Assembly: GCF_905220365.1 (NCBI RefSeq)
Contig: NC_061128.1
Span: forward strand, 682,001-746,000
Direction: 5' to 3'
DNA: 64,000 nucleotides
Origin: Vanessa cardui
Taxonomy: Eukaryota > Arthropoda > Insecta > Lepidoptera > Nymphalidae
Each line of letters opens with the position of its first letter. Within the stretch, counting starts at the first letter, position 1. This document shows positions 10,656-25,700 of the stretch, in pieces. The notes beneath the pieces were generated by a model that saw only the letters and a program-made list of their open reading frames with translations, was not told the DNA's origin and did no database searches. The position numbers and the translations under genes are program-made.

Positions 10656-13641
10656 CGGAGCAGGCATGTCCGAGCGCGTTTTTAAAAAAACATGACGCCA
10701 GCATAGCTGACGTCACGAGTGTCAGAGTTTCGATCTTTAACTCTTCGGTGGTATGAAATAAAACTCAGGAAATAATCCTCTCAATTTATTCCAATATGAG
10801 ACTGTCCGATCGCTCCGACGGCTCGATCAAGTCTGTCGATACCGGCGGGCGCTTGATCTTTTATAACAAAAATAGGTGGGTAGACTTATTCACTCAAGAT
10901 AACACTTGTTTACAAACATTAAAATATTTCAGAGTAATTTAACATTTCAAAATTCACTAAAAATTATTCATTTAACAATGAAACAGTTTTAAAATATTAA
11001 AATAATCATTTCTGGACACGTGTTTTTCTTAAATTCGTGGCTCCGCGCCGACACGGCCATTCTGACAGGCGGTGCGCGCTCTGCACCTGCCTAAGTTGTG
11101 CGATTGGAAATCTGCGAATCAAAAAAACATTTTTGAAGCAGGTATCTGTAAGCAACACATCATGTTGACCTTTGATAATTGTTTTGTAAAACAGTACACA
11201 AAGAAATCTCTCATGCACCTTTATTATAATAAATGTGGGCAGATTTTACGCATACTATGCTCATAACTGTTAAAGGTTCTCGTAGATCTGTGGTGTATAC
11301 ATGTCTATACCACGGTCCACAAGGTCTCCCTACGGTATCTCATGGTTCTCTGTGGATACATCAAGGATCCGCGGGTAGCTCAAGGGTAACACGTGGTTAG
11401 CTCAGAGGTATCACTCTCCAGACTATGGTATATACATGGCTACTAAAGGTTCTCGTAGATCTGTGGTGTATACATGTCTAACCACGGTCCACAAGGTCTC
11501 CCTACGGTATCTCATGGTTCTCTGTGGATACATCAAGGATCCGCGGGTAGCTCAAGGGTAACACGTGGTTAGCTCAGAGGTATCACTCTCCAGATTACGG
11601 TATATAAATGGCTACCACGGCTCCACAACGCCTCCCAACGGTATCTCATGGTTCACTTTTGGATACATCAAGGATCCGTGAGTAATACGAGGGTAACACG
11701 TGGTTAGCTCAGAGGTATCACTCTCAAACCAGAGTGTACGTGTCTAGTTATGGTTGCATGAGGAATCTCAATGGTAATTAAAAATTTTTTTTTTTTTTTT
11801 TGTTATTGTTTTTTTTTTTTTCTATTTCTTTTTCTTTTTAGATTTGAAGAGGTAAGATAAGTAAATTTTGCCTCACAGTTTTATGCGATGATTAGTTCTC
11901 GTCGATGTTGACCACTCGGACGGACTGACCAGCTCGGGACTAACTGACCAGCTTGTGATATGGATGGCAACTCCCGCTGTCTCGGCCATTCTGCGGAACG
12001 GTGCGCGCTCTGCACCGGTCGCGTTTCTGGTTGTGGTGCTCGGCGAAGCTGATCACGAGCGCCCTCTGCCAAGCTGATCACGAACGCCCTCTGCCGACCA
12101 CCTTCTCCACTGTCTTAATTTTTATGAAACCTGTAAATCTCGAAAGACACACTTAATTAGTCATATCATGTAATAGTGGTTACGTGGACTCTTAGTCTTT
12201 ATGTTGAAAATAATTAATTTTAGTTTTCTGAGAATAAAAAGATGACTGTTATATTTCGAACAAGGATCATTCGTTGCTGTAGTTGTGTTATTAGTGACAT
12301 TCTGCGGGATGGTGCGTGCTCTGCACCAGTCGCATTTCTTGGTCGCCCGGCTGCGGTGCACGACGAAGCTGATCACGAGCGCCCTCTGCCGACCACCTTC
12401 GCGATGCGATGCGTTCTTATGAAACCTGTAAATCTCGAAAGACACAATTAATTAATCACATCAAGTAATGGTGGTTACGTGGACTCATTAATCTTTATGC
12501 TGAAAATAATTAATTTTAGTTTTCTGAGAATAGAAGCGATGACTGTTTTATTCCGCACAAGAGTCTCTTGTTGCTGTTGTGTGTTGTTAGTGCTGCAAAG
12601 TCCTCTGGTTATTAATGTCCATCAGGTTTAAGAAATTCAGGTGGTATGTGATGTTTTCTTTGTGTAATAAGAGAGTGGTGCAACTCCATATACTAGATGC
12701 ACTGTTCAGTCTCGTAGTTCTTAATAATAATCAAGAACTAATCTTAACTCGTTTTTGAGGGTAGTAATAACTTTTTCCACTTAGCCATTTGCTCGGCTGT
12801 TTCCTGACGTGTTGTTTATCTTAGTGTCTCATTTCCCCGCGATATCCATGATCTCCGTGATCCACATGGTCACTTGTTGATTTTTCAATTAAGATGTTCC
12901 ACACATATGAACAGTATGGCAAATGAGGATGCCCTTGAAGCGTATTGTTCTTAATTGTAGGAAGTAGCCGCCTCAAGTGTTGACGAAGTGGGTACTCCCG
13001 CACTAGTCGGCTTTGGAGCTGATGAATGATTTATTGGATCCGTGGCTTGCGGTTCTGCCACATAGATGGGCCCCATTACACCGAAGTTGCTAGTAGATGT
13101 ACCAAGCAGTAAGTGTGCAGTGCTTAGAGATCTTCTTATCACTTCGCAATATGGTTCTGTCTTGTAGCGATCCTTCTATGACAGGTGGAACCGAAGCTGA
13201 TGAGGACGTGGCAGAGATCGGAGCTTGTTCCGATCCCGCTTCTGATAACGGAGCAGGCATGCCCGAGCGCGTTTTTAAAAAACATGACGCCAGCATAGCT
13301 GACGTCACGAGTGTCAGAGTTTCGATCTTTAACTCTTCGGTGGTATGAAATAAAACTCAGGAAATAATCCTCTCAATTTATTCCAATATGAGACTGTCCG
13401 ATCGCTCCGACGGCTCGATCAAGTCTGTCGATACCGGCGGGCGCTTGATCTTTTATAACAAAAATAGGTGGGTAGACTTATTCACTCAAGATAACACTTG
13501 TTTACAAACATTAAAATATTTCAGAGTAATTTAACATTTCAAAATTCACTAAAAATTATTCATTTAACAATGAAACAGTTTTAAAATATTAAAATAATCA
13601 TTTCTGGACACGTGTTTTTCTTAAATTCGTGGCTCCGCGCC

Positions 13642-13705
<64 letters not shown>

Positions 13706-16700
13706 CCTAATTTGTGTTTATAATTCATCTCGTGCTCGGCGGTGAAGAAAAACATCGCGAGGAAACCTGCATGTGACTAATTTCATCGAAATACTGCAAC
13801 ATGTTCATTCCACGAACCCAACGTGGTGGAATATGTTCCAAGCCCTCTCCTTAATGGAAGAGGAGGCCTTATCCTAGCAGTGGGAAATTTACTGTCTATA
13901 ACTTTACTTACATCATTTATAACTACACACCCGGGAAACAAAGTTTATATATATGTAAAGAAATGTGACAAAACGTAACACATCCCAGTAAAATTCAATA
14001 CGGTGATATTGAAATTCAAAACCGCCATAGCTTGAACCATTTATATTAAGAATAATATTCATTTTTTTCCTGGAATTTCATTATGAAAGAGATTAAAATG
14101 ACCTATTATTTATATAAGGAATTAAGCCTTTCAAACGTGTATTTTATGTACAGTGTGAAGAAATAAAATAGGTCATTTTATAATGGCAATTGTATGTTTA
14201 CCGAGCATTTGATCCCATGTATACAGAATTTCCCGTTTATATTTCAAGCAAGTGTTATCAGCAAAGTGTATCGTCACTCGAGTGTAACCTTTCTTCCTTT
14301 CGCTGAAAAAAAAAGATCTATTGTATGAATATGCGAATGTAAGATTATAATATTCCTGAGTAACGTAGTTCACTTAATAAATATGTATTATTATTCAGAC
14401 AGGTACTTCCTATTTCATGTACATATATTATACAGATTTTAATATAATTGAATGGATGTAGAGGTAGAGTACGACCAACGAAACGATGGATGGATTGTTT
14501 GAAAAATGATATAGTTAGAAAGAATATTGCTTGTGAGATGACGTCTGACAGAGAGGCATTGAAGGAAAACACATGCAGCGCTGGCCCCAAATAAAATTAG
14601 ATCAAGGCAGGATGATGATGATATAAACATATTTCAATAGTTTTTATAGCTGTTTTCTTAAACCACACTAGTTGTTGAGAGCTGAGATGGCCCAGCGGTT
14701 AGAACGCGTGCATCTTAACCGATGATTGCGGGTTCAAACCCAGGCAAGCACCACTATATGTATGTGCTTAATTTGTGTTTATAATTCATCTCGAGCTCGG
14801 CGATGAAGGAAAACATCGTGAGGAAACCTGCATATGTCTAATTTCATCGAAATTCTGCAACATGTTCATTCCACGAACCCAGCGTGGTGGAATATGTTTC
14901 AAGCCCTCTCCTTAATGGAAGAGGAGGCCTTATTATGTTAGGCCTATCCCATTCCTCGGAGAGAAAATTTAAATGTATTTTTCATTAATAAATTGGAATT
15001 TCAACCGGAAAAATTCAATTAAATACATCAGGACCTCGTTACGTAGAGTTCGAACCGAAGGGATCAAATTATATCTTTGAATTGCATCGATTCCGTACAC
15101 ATTTTATAAATAGGGTCGTTTTCACTGGATGAGATCGTAGTATCCTTTACAAATTACGAGGGTAGGCAACATACATCCATTTCATGGAACGATTTATCTT
15201 ATTCACTTCGAATTTTCTGACAAAATGAATTTATTTCGCTTTCGTTTTGATTGACAATTCTATTTACGAAAAAATATCTCAATGCCTAATGTCATGATCG
15301 CTTTTATAATTTTGGATTGACGTAGCTTGAACGAAGACTTAGTAAAAGAATATGTTATTGTTAAATAGATTGTATTTAAACACAAATCTTTATATAAGGC
15401 GAAGGCAATCCAACACGAGCGCTGAGAGATCAACCAGCGTTCTATTTTTGAGATTTTCTTTATAGGAAAAAAAAAAAACAAAAAGTTATTATTGGCCGAA
15501 AATAACTTTGTTTTATCGTCCCTTTAACATAGATTTTCGAGCCAAACTCACATTGCAGTGTTAACATTAAGTTTAACATTTTAAAAAATCGATATATAAC
15601 ACAAGTCAATTATATATATTTTTTAATCGATAATAAATGTCTCGAATTTATTTATTTATTGAACAACTTACTCGACCATTCGATCCACTTTCACATACTC
15701 GGCTTCTGTATCGTATTGCACGTAGTCGCATCGCTGATAGCATTCTTGTTCAACTATAATATCCCGCACATCGCTTTGAACTCGATCTGTGTAAATATCT
15801 TTGTTAATTTAGGCGTTATTATACTTCAATATCTACAATGACACTGCAAATTGAAGGATACTCGCAGTCGCTCATCTTCCAGCTGATCTTAGAAGATGCT
15901 TAATTACTATCAAGCTGCTCGAGGTACGATGGAATGCGTGTTATTGGATAAAACTTATATCATGTCTTAATAGATATCACTTGAAATTAAATAAGAACCC
16001 AAAGATTATTTTTATTACATTCGAAGATATCATTTCGGCAAATTCGGTGAATACTCGTAAGTATCCGCGTAAGGAACTCGAAACTGCCTACGCACTTAAG
16101 TCATTGTGATCTTGAACATTCCAAGAATCATATTATCTATAGTAACATTCTACGTCAGACAAAATTATGACACTTTTATAATGAATGACAGAATCGTGTC
16201 AGAGTTAATTAAAACGGTAATGGTTTTGTCGTGTATATTCTATATTGAGATTCAAACTCAACAGAGATCAAGTTATTATGTTAATATATGAGGTATCGTT
16301 ATTTAATTAAAATATTTAATATAATAAACATCTTTGATTATTTACTTAGTGGTAGGGCTTTGTGCAAGCCCATCTGGGTAGGTACCATCCACTCATCAGT
16401 TATTCTACCGCCAAATAACAGTGCTCAGTATTGTTGTGTTCCGGTCTGAAGGGTGAGTGAGCCAGTGTAACTACAGGCACAAGGGACAATAACATCTTAG
16501 TTCCCAAGGTCGGTGACGATGTAAGGAATAGTTAATGTTTCTTCCAGCGTCATTGTCTATGGGCGATGGTGACCACTTACCATCAGGTGGCCCATATGCT
16601 CGTCCGCCAACCTATACCATAAAAAAAAAATTTACTAACTTACCCAAATTTTGATAGATACACTTAAGTCTTTCCCAAGTACATTTTGGAAAGTTTTCAA

Positions 16701-19700
16701 CGTCCAATTCATCAGCTGAAAAAAATTAAGATAAAAATTTAGATCGCGTGTATTCATACTGAATATATAATATTACCCTAAATATGCAAACTCATATGTG
16801 CGGTGTCATCGCGCCGTTTGAAAAACGAATATAAAAGATACATTTAAAACAAATATTATGAAAATTAATGGATGCCGGTGTTGTGCGTATAATGTGTTAC
16901 TTGGCTTAATATAAACATAATAGAAGCAGTATATTTAGGCTTTGTGTCTACAGATAAGTTAGAAAAGTTGCCTTAACTGGGGTTTTGTGCAAGCCCGCCT
17001 AACTTCGTTCCAAATTCAAAAGTATACCAGAAGCTATCCAGTTAGTTAAAGAGCGTATAGTTTAAATCTATCGGTTTGTAGTTGTAGAGTTTGTCTTCAC
17101 TTGCACTTAAGGAATTAATCTTCTGGTTTTACAGACATATACAGAGTTTTATTCGCATTTATAATATTAGTATAAATTATCAATCAAATTACTGCATATT
17201 TTATCGGACTATCAAATACTTTAATAAATCTTATTATAAAAACTGTACTGCTGGAAGACTAAAACTGTATTAAAAAGAGCAGAGATGACCCAGTGATTTG
17301 AACGCTTGAATCTTTACCCATGATTGCGGGTTCAAATAAAGGTAAGCATCACTGAATATTTATGTGCTTACCTGGTGGTGAAGGAAAATATTGTGAGAAA
17401 ACTCGCCGAGAAAATGTGTCTAATTTCATAGATATCCTACCACTTGTGTATTTCACCAACCCGCATTGGAACAGTGTGGAGGAATATGTTCCAAATCTTC
17501 TCCTCAAAGGGAGAGGAGGCCTCAACCCAGCAGTGGGAAATTTACAGGTTGTTGTTGTTGTTGTTGTTTATTAAAGCTATTCGCCACTAGACATCGTACA
17601 ACTGTTTGGGGGTAAAATATATGGTAGTATAATGGTACTAACGATCATAGTTGAACGGCATACAGCGACAGTGTTCAATAACTTTTCTCATCATCAATAC
17701 AGTCATACATCCTTGGTATGAATTAGCGTTGATTTTCGTATCCTGCAAACATAAAATCAGCTGATTTTGGTGCCAAATATTATCAAGAATCGATAACGGA
17801 TAAAATAGCTATTCTTAAAACAGCCAAGTAAGCTGAAAATATGGTTCACAAATACGTGGTTCATGGATGTGAAGTCACAGGAGTGTAAGCAATGGCCACT
17901 TGCAAACTCGAGAAATCTCTTGACTAAATAACCCAATAACTAGCCATAAAAATGACGCAGCAGTTAAATTTAACTAGAAGATATTTAAACGTTTTCCTTA
18001 TAAGCACACTTAATCATGGGGTCAATTATTCGTAATAAAATTGATATGATATAAATACAATTAATGAATACCTTATACCAAATGAAAAGTTTTAGAAGTT
18101 GGTCATCAGTTCCGGAGATTACTTACTACAAACTAACAAACAATTTTCTCCATTTTATGATATTTGTATTTTTAATTTTAGAAATCTTCTTTTTATTGAA
18201 AAGTAATTTGATTATTCTCATATTTGAGTTGAAAAGGGAAGTCAAAATCGGTTATTGTCATTTTACAAAGAAAATGTGTATTTAAAAATGTTAATGAAAA
18301 ATATTTTACTGTTAAAAAGGCAACAGGATTTGTAGATAAATCATAAACTCTTCTTTTCAAATATAAAAAAGGTTGTGGTCAACAGCCTTTCCTCTCTTTG
18401 AAAGCAGGTGACATTAGTTTAACTCATGACGCTTTCCCTCAACGCATAGAAAGATGTCAATAAAATCAGCAGTATTTGTATCACAATCATCACTTACGAC
18501 TCAAAAATCCCAGCAACAGAGCCATTTCGACTATATTTTATTTTGTAAATATAAAAATACATATAAATGTAACTGCTAGAATATCATTTCAACGGATAAA
18601 TGAAAAATGAAATACGCGAATTGAATAATAAAACGCACGCGAAAATGTACGTTACCCGTGTATTGAAAATTGAAGTCAATTGACGGGCTTCATACGAGTA
18701 TTATTATGCTACAAGCAACCTACCCGACTTCACACGGATGCAATACTGACACTAAATATACTAAAGAATACGACCTCCTTGGTCGAGATGTGGGAACACT
18801 GGTTTTTATGGGCCAGACCGAAGTCTCGGGTTCCATTCCCGGCCTAGCTGATGTAGAAAACGTTAACAAGTTTTGTACGTTGTATTTGTAAGGGTTAGGT
18901 GTATGTGGTACCGTCGTTACTTCTGATTTTCCCTAACACAAGCACTTTAGCTACTTACATTGGAATCAGAGTAATGTTCGAATCTTTATTTATATTTATT
19001 TATTTATTATTATTTGGAATGGTTTACAACGTTCACAGCTTTTTTGTCATTAGATATTACAAACCCTGTCCCTGTGTTATAAATCTGTTATATTTTCGGA
19101 AATATTCATTTTAACAATTTAATACATTTTAAACAATATATATAAAAAAAACAAAAACATATCAAAATAAACTTTTTTATAGTAGGCTTTTACAAGCATT
19201 TTTGAATCGTCATTACAATTAAGTGAAGCTACCTACCACCGGTTCATAAAATAGATTCTACCGAGAAGAACCGGCAAGAAACTCAGTAGTTACTCTTTTT
19301 CAACATTATTAATCGCACAATATTTTAAGGTACTTAATTAGATAAGGGATAATGCTGTATTGCTTAAATTCGCTTCGAAAATAAAGTATCATTTCTCGTA
19401 AAAAGTAAAGGATAAATAATGGTTTTTGTGGGTTATCCCTAAGAGATAGACCATCGCTGACTTTTTTGAAGACCTTTTTATGTTGTACAATACTGTAGTA
19501 CATTATTTTGATCTATCTTCTTGGGTTTGGTAGGGTTCACAATGTAAGCAGAAAAATGTTTTTATTTACGACCTCACTTTATAAACCTTTAAAATAATCA
19601 GTGTTACTCTACTATAATATATTCTACGTATAAACCTTCTTTTTAAATCAATCTATTTTAAAAAAAACACACAACACATAGGATAGGCGACTTTATTTTA

Positions 19701-22700
19701 TGACATTTAATAATATCGTCGACTGCGTTGCCGAGAGGCTGAATTCAAATCCTAGATGGAGCCGAGAAAAAGTTATCGGGTATTTATGTCGAAAAATTCT
19801 CCGTAGCAGAAGTTTATAAGTAGGATGTGTATTTTATGATACTTACGGAAGGTAAAAAGCATTTTCGATTATCTAAAGATAATGTTTTGACGTGACTTGA
19901 TGAATCGATCGCCCACGAGTCTACGGTTACGTCGAAGTACGTAAGTGGAGTCAAGGTTATTGCTCGATTTAATAATGTCAAATTATCTTCCTCGTCGAAC
20001 ACGTAGAGCTGTTGAACAAATACATGAACAATGAACAGTGCTATCTTATTGGGCTTGACGATGTATCTATGAAAAGGACGTCTTATTACTTAGAACTCTA
20101 CCGGTATATCAGGTCTGTGGTTTGGTACTTGGTGGTACCCACTCATCAGATATTCTACCACCAAACAACAGTACTTAGTACCGCTGTGTTCCGGTTTGAA
20201 GGTTGAATGAACTAGTGTAACTTTAGGCACAAGGGACATACCATCTTAGATCCCAAGGTTGGTGGCGCATTGGCAATGTAAGTAATGCTTCGTCCGCTAA
20301 CCTATTACATAAAAAAGGTAGCATGGTTGCCATTTATGCCACAATAAACTACTACCACCGCCCATGGATATCTACAACTTCAGGGGCTTGCAGATGCGTT
20401 GGCATTTTAGCGTCATTCTAATACAGAATAGCTATGCGGTGGCAATTATATATCAATTTGACATGATTTGTCATATAATGTACGATACAACGAATACAAG
20501 AAATTATATTATTGTCTATTGTGTATAGTTTGTTATCTATGGTGCGCAGCTAATTATGTTTGCAGTAGTCAGCAACATTTTAGGCGAATCAAAAAAAAGT
20601 TATCATATTTGTTTTTTAAATCAATGTCGTCTATCACGTGCTAGTGTCTTTGTATTTCCAGAAAAATCACCAAACGCTGCGAATACTGCGAATACGAATT
20701 TACAGGAGGTGCTCGCAGCAGACTCGCTAGAACGAACTCACTTGATACAAAGCTATACATATGATATCAACAGTTTTGGATTATATTTTTTGTAAACGTC
20801 TATTATTATTTTGTATTAGTTATTATATTAAATACATCCAAAATATAATCTAAATCTGTAACACAATAAAAATACAAAATGTATCAAATATTTTTTTTAA
20901 GATTAGAGGTTAAAATATAATTGTATTACGAGTGCTTTAAGTGCAAAAATCATTACGCAAAAGTAATATATTTATATCAATTTTTATGTTAGAAATTATA
21001 ATATACTAGGATTTCTGGATGAAACACTTTGTTATATATTATGTTGATAACTCATACATAAGTTTAAAAAATATTTGATAAAAAAATATCGAATCAAGGA
21101 TACAAAATGCAATTTAAGCAAAATTAGTAGAAATTAATTAATTTACTGACCGAAACAAAACTGTCTACAATACTTCCATTGTACATCATTTTCTGGCTAT
21201 TAATAATGATTTCCAATGCCTCTGACGTATCAATACCGGTGCGAAAACTTGTACTTTCATCGGCGTATTTCCTGAAAAGTTACTTTATAATTAAATTTAA
21301 CAAAAAATCGATGGAAGATTTGTTATATATTTTCAATTACTGTACAGTCAGAGTAAGAAAGCCTTCGTCAGTTTTCAAATTCCTTTACTTCAACCAAACC
21401 ATTAAAACTTAAACCATTTATTTTGCTACTCATACGTATACATTACATCGATTGTACACCAGAAAATAATTAAATTTAAGGAATACAATGTAAGTAGCAA
21501 GGGGTTCATCTCAGTATAAGCTGTGCTAATGCACAGCACTGATTTTCAGGTGGCCGGCTTGACTATTGAGTAAACATAAACACATTTTCGTGTGCCCGTA
21601 CACGAAAATTAAAATAAATAAATTAAATTATAATAACAAAATAACTAAACTTAAAAAGCCCTTATGCTTGAGAAAAAAAAAACTCATTACACAAGAAGTA
21701 ACCTTCACCAAGTCGTATACTATTAGTACCTTTTGCAACTAAAACACTAAACAGACTACTGCATATAAAGTTAAACTAACTTATTACTCTTTCCTAGAAG
21801 TGACTTATAATGCATACATCGCAAAGCAATATGTCACCCTCAATCGGTAAAGCAGATTATCGCCCACACTGAGCGCACCAAAATAGATCTTAAGGTGACG
21901 AATCTTTTCTTACTTTGATTGAACATCAAAAACACCTACTTCAATAAAATAATGTTATTTATAATATGCCTGAAGTGTTATGCTTCTTTATGACATCCAA
22001 TCCCCAACAAAGGCTCTTAAAAATTTGATGTAAGTTTCCCAATTTTATCTAAATACGGCCAGTCCGATATATTCACTTTGGTTCTTGGCAAACCATTAGT
22101 TTATTATTGTTATAGTAACAAAAAAAAAAATTTAATCGAGAATTAATATTAATTATTTTAAATTTGGTTCGTCATTTAAAACTATAAATCCACATTATTA
22201 ATCTAAAAATTCTAATAATAATTAACGTTCTGATTAGGATGTTTCATATCGAGGAAAGTCATTTATTAAATTTGCGTGCAAAAGTTTAACAATTATCTTC
22301 TCTTTTAAACCAATTAAGTTAATACATAATTACAAAACGCTCCTTATACATTGGCTCAATTGCCAATTAGGTAGCTTATAAGGCTCCATGTGTAAAAGTC
22401 CTCCATTCTAGTTAAGTCAGTTGGTTACTGAGATACTATTTAATTTTGATACTATACTATCTCCTGAACAGACTCATTAAGAATGTTCCATTTTTCTTTG
22501 TGTACCTCTCTGATTAGCTGACGTTAGTAGTCAGTTTCGTATAATCCTTCCAATTTAAAAAGCCCAGAACAACTCTAGATTTTTTTTTATGGTATAGGTT
22601 AGCTGACGAGCATATGGGCCACCTGATGGTAAGTGGTCACCATCACCCATAGACAATGACGCTGTAAAAAATATTAACTATTCCTTACATCGTCAATGTG

Positions 22701-25700
22701 CCACCAACCTTGGAAACTAAGTTGTTCTGGCTCACTCACCCTTCAAACCAGAACAAAACAATACTGAGTACTGTTATTTGGCGGTAGAATAACTGATGAG
22801 TGGGTGGTACCTACCCTGGCGGGCTTGCACAAAGCCCTACCACCAAGTAACTCATTTCACTCCACTTCCTAACGTAACATAGCCAAAATTTTCTCTTACG
22901 ACATTCGCCTTTCTTCCAATTGTTTTTATCATCATTGTGATAATGTCAAAACCGTAATTAGTCAGGAGAAATAAACAAACAAGACATTCCAGTGGTAAAT
23001 ACGTTCTCTCATACTTTATAAAGTAAACAGACAAATTCTAATTTTCTCTCCGCATGGAGTGTGGGAAGTTAAAACAAAATTTCCGATGATATTGTCATTG
23101 CATACGATTATCCACATCAACCTCTGTTTCGGCACGAGTTGGATAAACATGTTCCAAAATTAAGCGAAAGCGAAAAATCTCATGATTTTAAATTAAAATT
23201 CCGTAAAATTTAGGTAGCGTTTGTTGATTTTAAACAACCTTATTTATTGCATTTTAAAGTTACCCAAAAATATTAACATTACAAATTAGTATTTAAATAA
23301 TAATCATTACCAAAAATAAATGATATTAAATTTAAATCGTGAAGCAAATATTTCATACCATTCAATGGTACAGTAGAAGGTAATTAAGCACATATAATAC
23401 TCTTGTGAAATTAACGTTAAAACCGCTTAGTGTTTCTTTTATCATCAAGCTAATTCTACTATTAATTAAAGTATTGTGCTAGATTTATAATATTTTAACG
23501 TTATCAAAGTAGAGCCGAGACCCAGTGGTTAGAATACGTGCGTCTTAACCGATGATTACGGGTTCAAACCCAGGCGAGAGAGAGAACCACTGAATATTAA
23601 TGTGCTTGATTTGTGTTTATAATTGATTTCGTGAAGGAAAACATCGTAACGAAATCTAAATGTGTCTTATTTCATAAAAAATCTGCCATATGTGTATTTC
23701 ACCAACCCGCATTGGAACAACGTGGTGGAATGTATTCCAAAACCTTCTTCGAAATTTACAGGCTGTTCTTGTTATCAAAGTAGCTTATATCAATAAAATT
23801 TTCATATATTTTAAGCCATTTAAATATTGATAGAAAGTCATGTATAAAAAATGGAATATAATACCTGAAATATTTTACGTCAAACTGACAGCAGTAGCCC
23901 ATAATTGTGAACACATGTCTGAACATTCTCGAACATTCGATGTACTTTGATCTCCAAACGCACTGTTTTATCAAAACTTCGCACGGTTTTTTGAGCTGAA
24001 AATAATCGAGAATGTCACTACTAATGTAAGTTACATAGACTTCTTGCCCTTTCTCGTGTAACTAAGTACACGCTTGTGCTTATATCCCAACAACATCCCT
24101 AGCATTCATTTATGAGATTATCATTTTGTTACCTTTCCGGTGGTTGGGTATAAAGAAACAATATTAGGTTATAAAATTTTTAATGCACAGTAACACAGTA
24201 TTATAAACAACCAATTACTTAATTTACTCATTACTTATGTTACTTCTTATAATGATTATTATATAAAATTATGCCAGCTAGACTCAGCGTGGGTCACTTG
24301 GGATAAAAGGCAAGCTTGAAAATTCAATGTAATTCAATGCAATTCAATATAAGGTTGAAAATTAGGCGCCACTGACGTTTAAATTAGTTGATGTGGTTTG
24401 AAAGAATACACCGTTCGCCAGACCGGTGTAAACTAAATTTATAATTGAAAGGGGGTACATCACCAAATTTTCCAGCTACACGTGGATACCGACAACAGCT
24501 TAAGGAACAGGCCTGCCGTCCTTGGAGTTGCACCAGCCGCTATCTGGGCACACTCAACCAGGAACCTGGAGCCGTTCACTCTTAATATTTCCATTCAAGA
24601 AGTCCACGTGGTGGGTAAATCCGATTTAAAAAAAAAAACCTCCTGTAATACGAAATATACAGGTTCAATAAGTTAAGCAAATAAGCAAATGATAAATACC
24701 TTTAACGAGAGATATAAGCACGAATTTACCTTCTGGAGGTTCAAAGTCCTGCTTACACAAATTGACGATCTTAACTCCGGAGAACCATTTCAAAGGGTCA
24801 CTGGAAACCACAATTTACACATGACTACGACTTATCGAATTGTAAACCAATGTATTTAATCAAAAACAAGAATAAAGACTTACAATTTTTTACGAGTCGG
24901 TAAACATGATATAAAGTTCTGTCAAACTTCAAAACTTCATTGTTAATATAAATTCTGAAAAGATAACTGCTATTAAAGCACTGAATACTAAACAACCACA
25001 AATTAAGAAACTCAATTATTAAGACAACTCACCGATATATTCAGTATATCGAATTAGAATTTGGATTCGGTGTGAAGCCGATAGTTCCAAAATTCAAAAA
25101 GAACGAAATCGAAAGTTCACGAACCTTTGAAAGGTTAGCGAGGGTGACCAGTATCACTACCAAAATACCCTTAATGAAAAAGGAATTATATCCATAATTA
25201 AATCAGGGAAATAATTTTGGAATAATTATTAAAATTAAGAAAAGTCAAAAATGAGGCAAAGTAAATTTATCATAACTAGACTCCGACACCTACATCGAAG
25301 AACTAACCTTTAAACTGGAAGACAGCTATTACATTAATCTGAAACGATGTGAAATGACCTCTAATAAAATTCAACAAACGAATTAGATGATTAAAATCTT
25401 ATTTTAATAATTGTTTTAATGCACCTTTAAAATAAATGTAATTTATTTTATTAATTAAAATTTTAGAAAATGCCAAGTCGAAGCGTTATACTAGCAACAC
25501 CGACATAAATTAAGTGGGCAATGGGTCAATGGCACGGAATTTAGCGAATTGACACTTTTTTGACGTTTTATATAATTATAAAAAAAAGTTAAAATTATGA
25601 AAATAATTTTTAATGTAACAGTACCTCCCCTCCCGGAAGAATTTTGCGAGGATAAACGAGAAAAATTCGAGCTGGCCCTCCAGCTCAGAACCTCGAACAA

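Larger units (their letters stand above)
10653..13645. mobile_element. element with 400-bp direct terminal repeats inserted in (TA)n
   Basis: Terminal direct repeats at 10653-11053 and 13246-13645 differ by one base (catgtccg/catgcccg) and one A in an A-run. On the minus strand each starts TGTCGGCGCGG and ends CTCCGTTA. The 2.2-kb interior has no ORF above about 95 codons and no retroviral motif. Both flanks are TA runs, so a target duplication cannot be told from the microsatellite. I found no convincing primer binding site or polypurine tract. Best description: a young non-autonomous LTR-like (TRIM/LARD-like) element. A segmental tandem duplication is the alternative. Confidence 0.6.
10188..14201 (-). 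other. ppk-A intron 8
   Basis: Holds a family A fragment, the split SINE B, (TA)n and the whole terminal-repeat element. The remaining 13900-14201 is unique AT-rich sequence. Confidence 0.85.
14303..15671 (-). other. ppk-A intron 7
   Basis: Contains the RTE remnant (14458-14625) and a SINE B (14681-14940). 14941-15671 is unique sequence without an ORF of note. Confidence 0.85.
16716..21146 (-). other. ppk-A intron 5
   Basis: Contains SINE B (17276), repeat C fragments, SINE E (18773), a LINE 3' fragment (19170) and a deleted SINE-like A (20130). Between them I see only unique AT-rich sequence. Confidence 0.85.
21272..23864 (-). other. ppk-A intron 4
   Basis: Contains the long MITE (21343-21928), SINE-like A (22590-22849) and SINE B (23510-23775); the rest is unique. 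Confidence 0.85.

Noticed and set aside
10514..10756. 80-codon ORF rich in Tyr-Ile
   Set aside because: Translation of the (TA)n microsatellite.
12161..12445. 94-codon minus-strand ORF
   Set aside because: Lies across the duplicated modules of the terminal-repeat element; the sister module is not open in the same frame.
17276..17571. tRNA gene-like heads of SINE B and E
   Set aside because: A/B-box-like sequences are present but no cloverleaf or anticodon arm; these are SINE promoters, not tRNA genes.
24482..24676. 64-codon ORF repeated at 29728-29922
   Set aside because: The repetition is due to the two LTRs; no family recognised. Kept only as part of the LTR splice-like observation.
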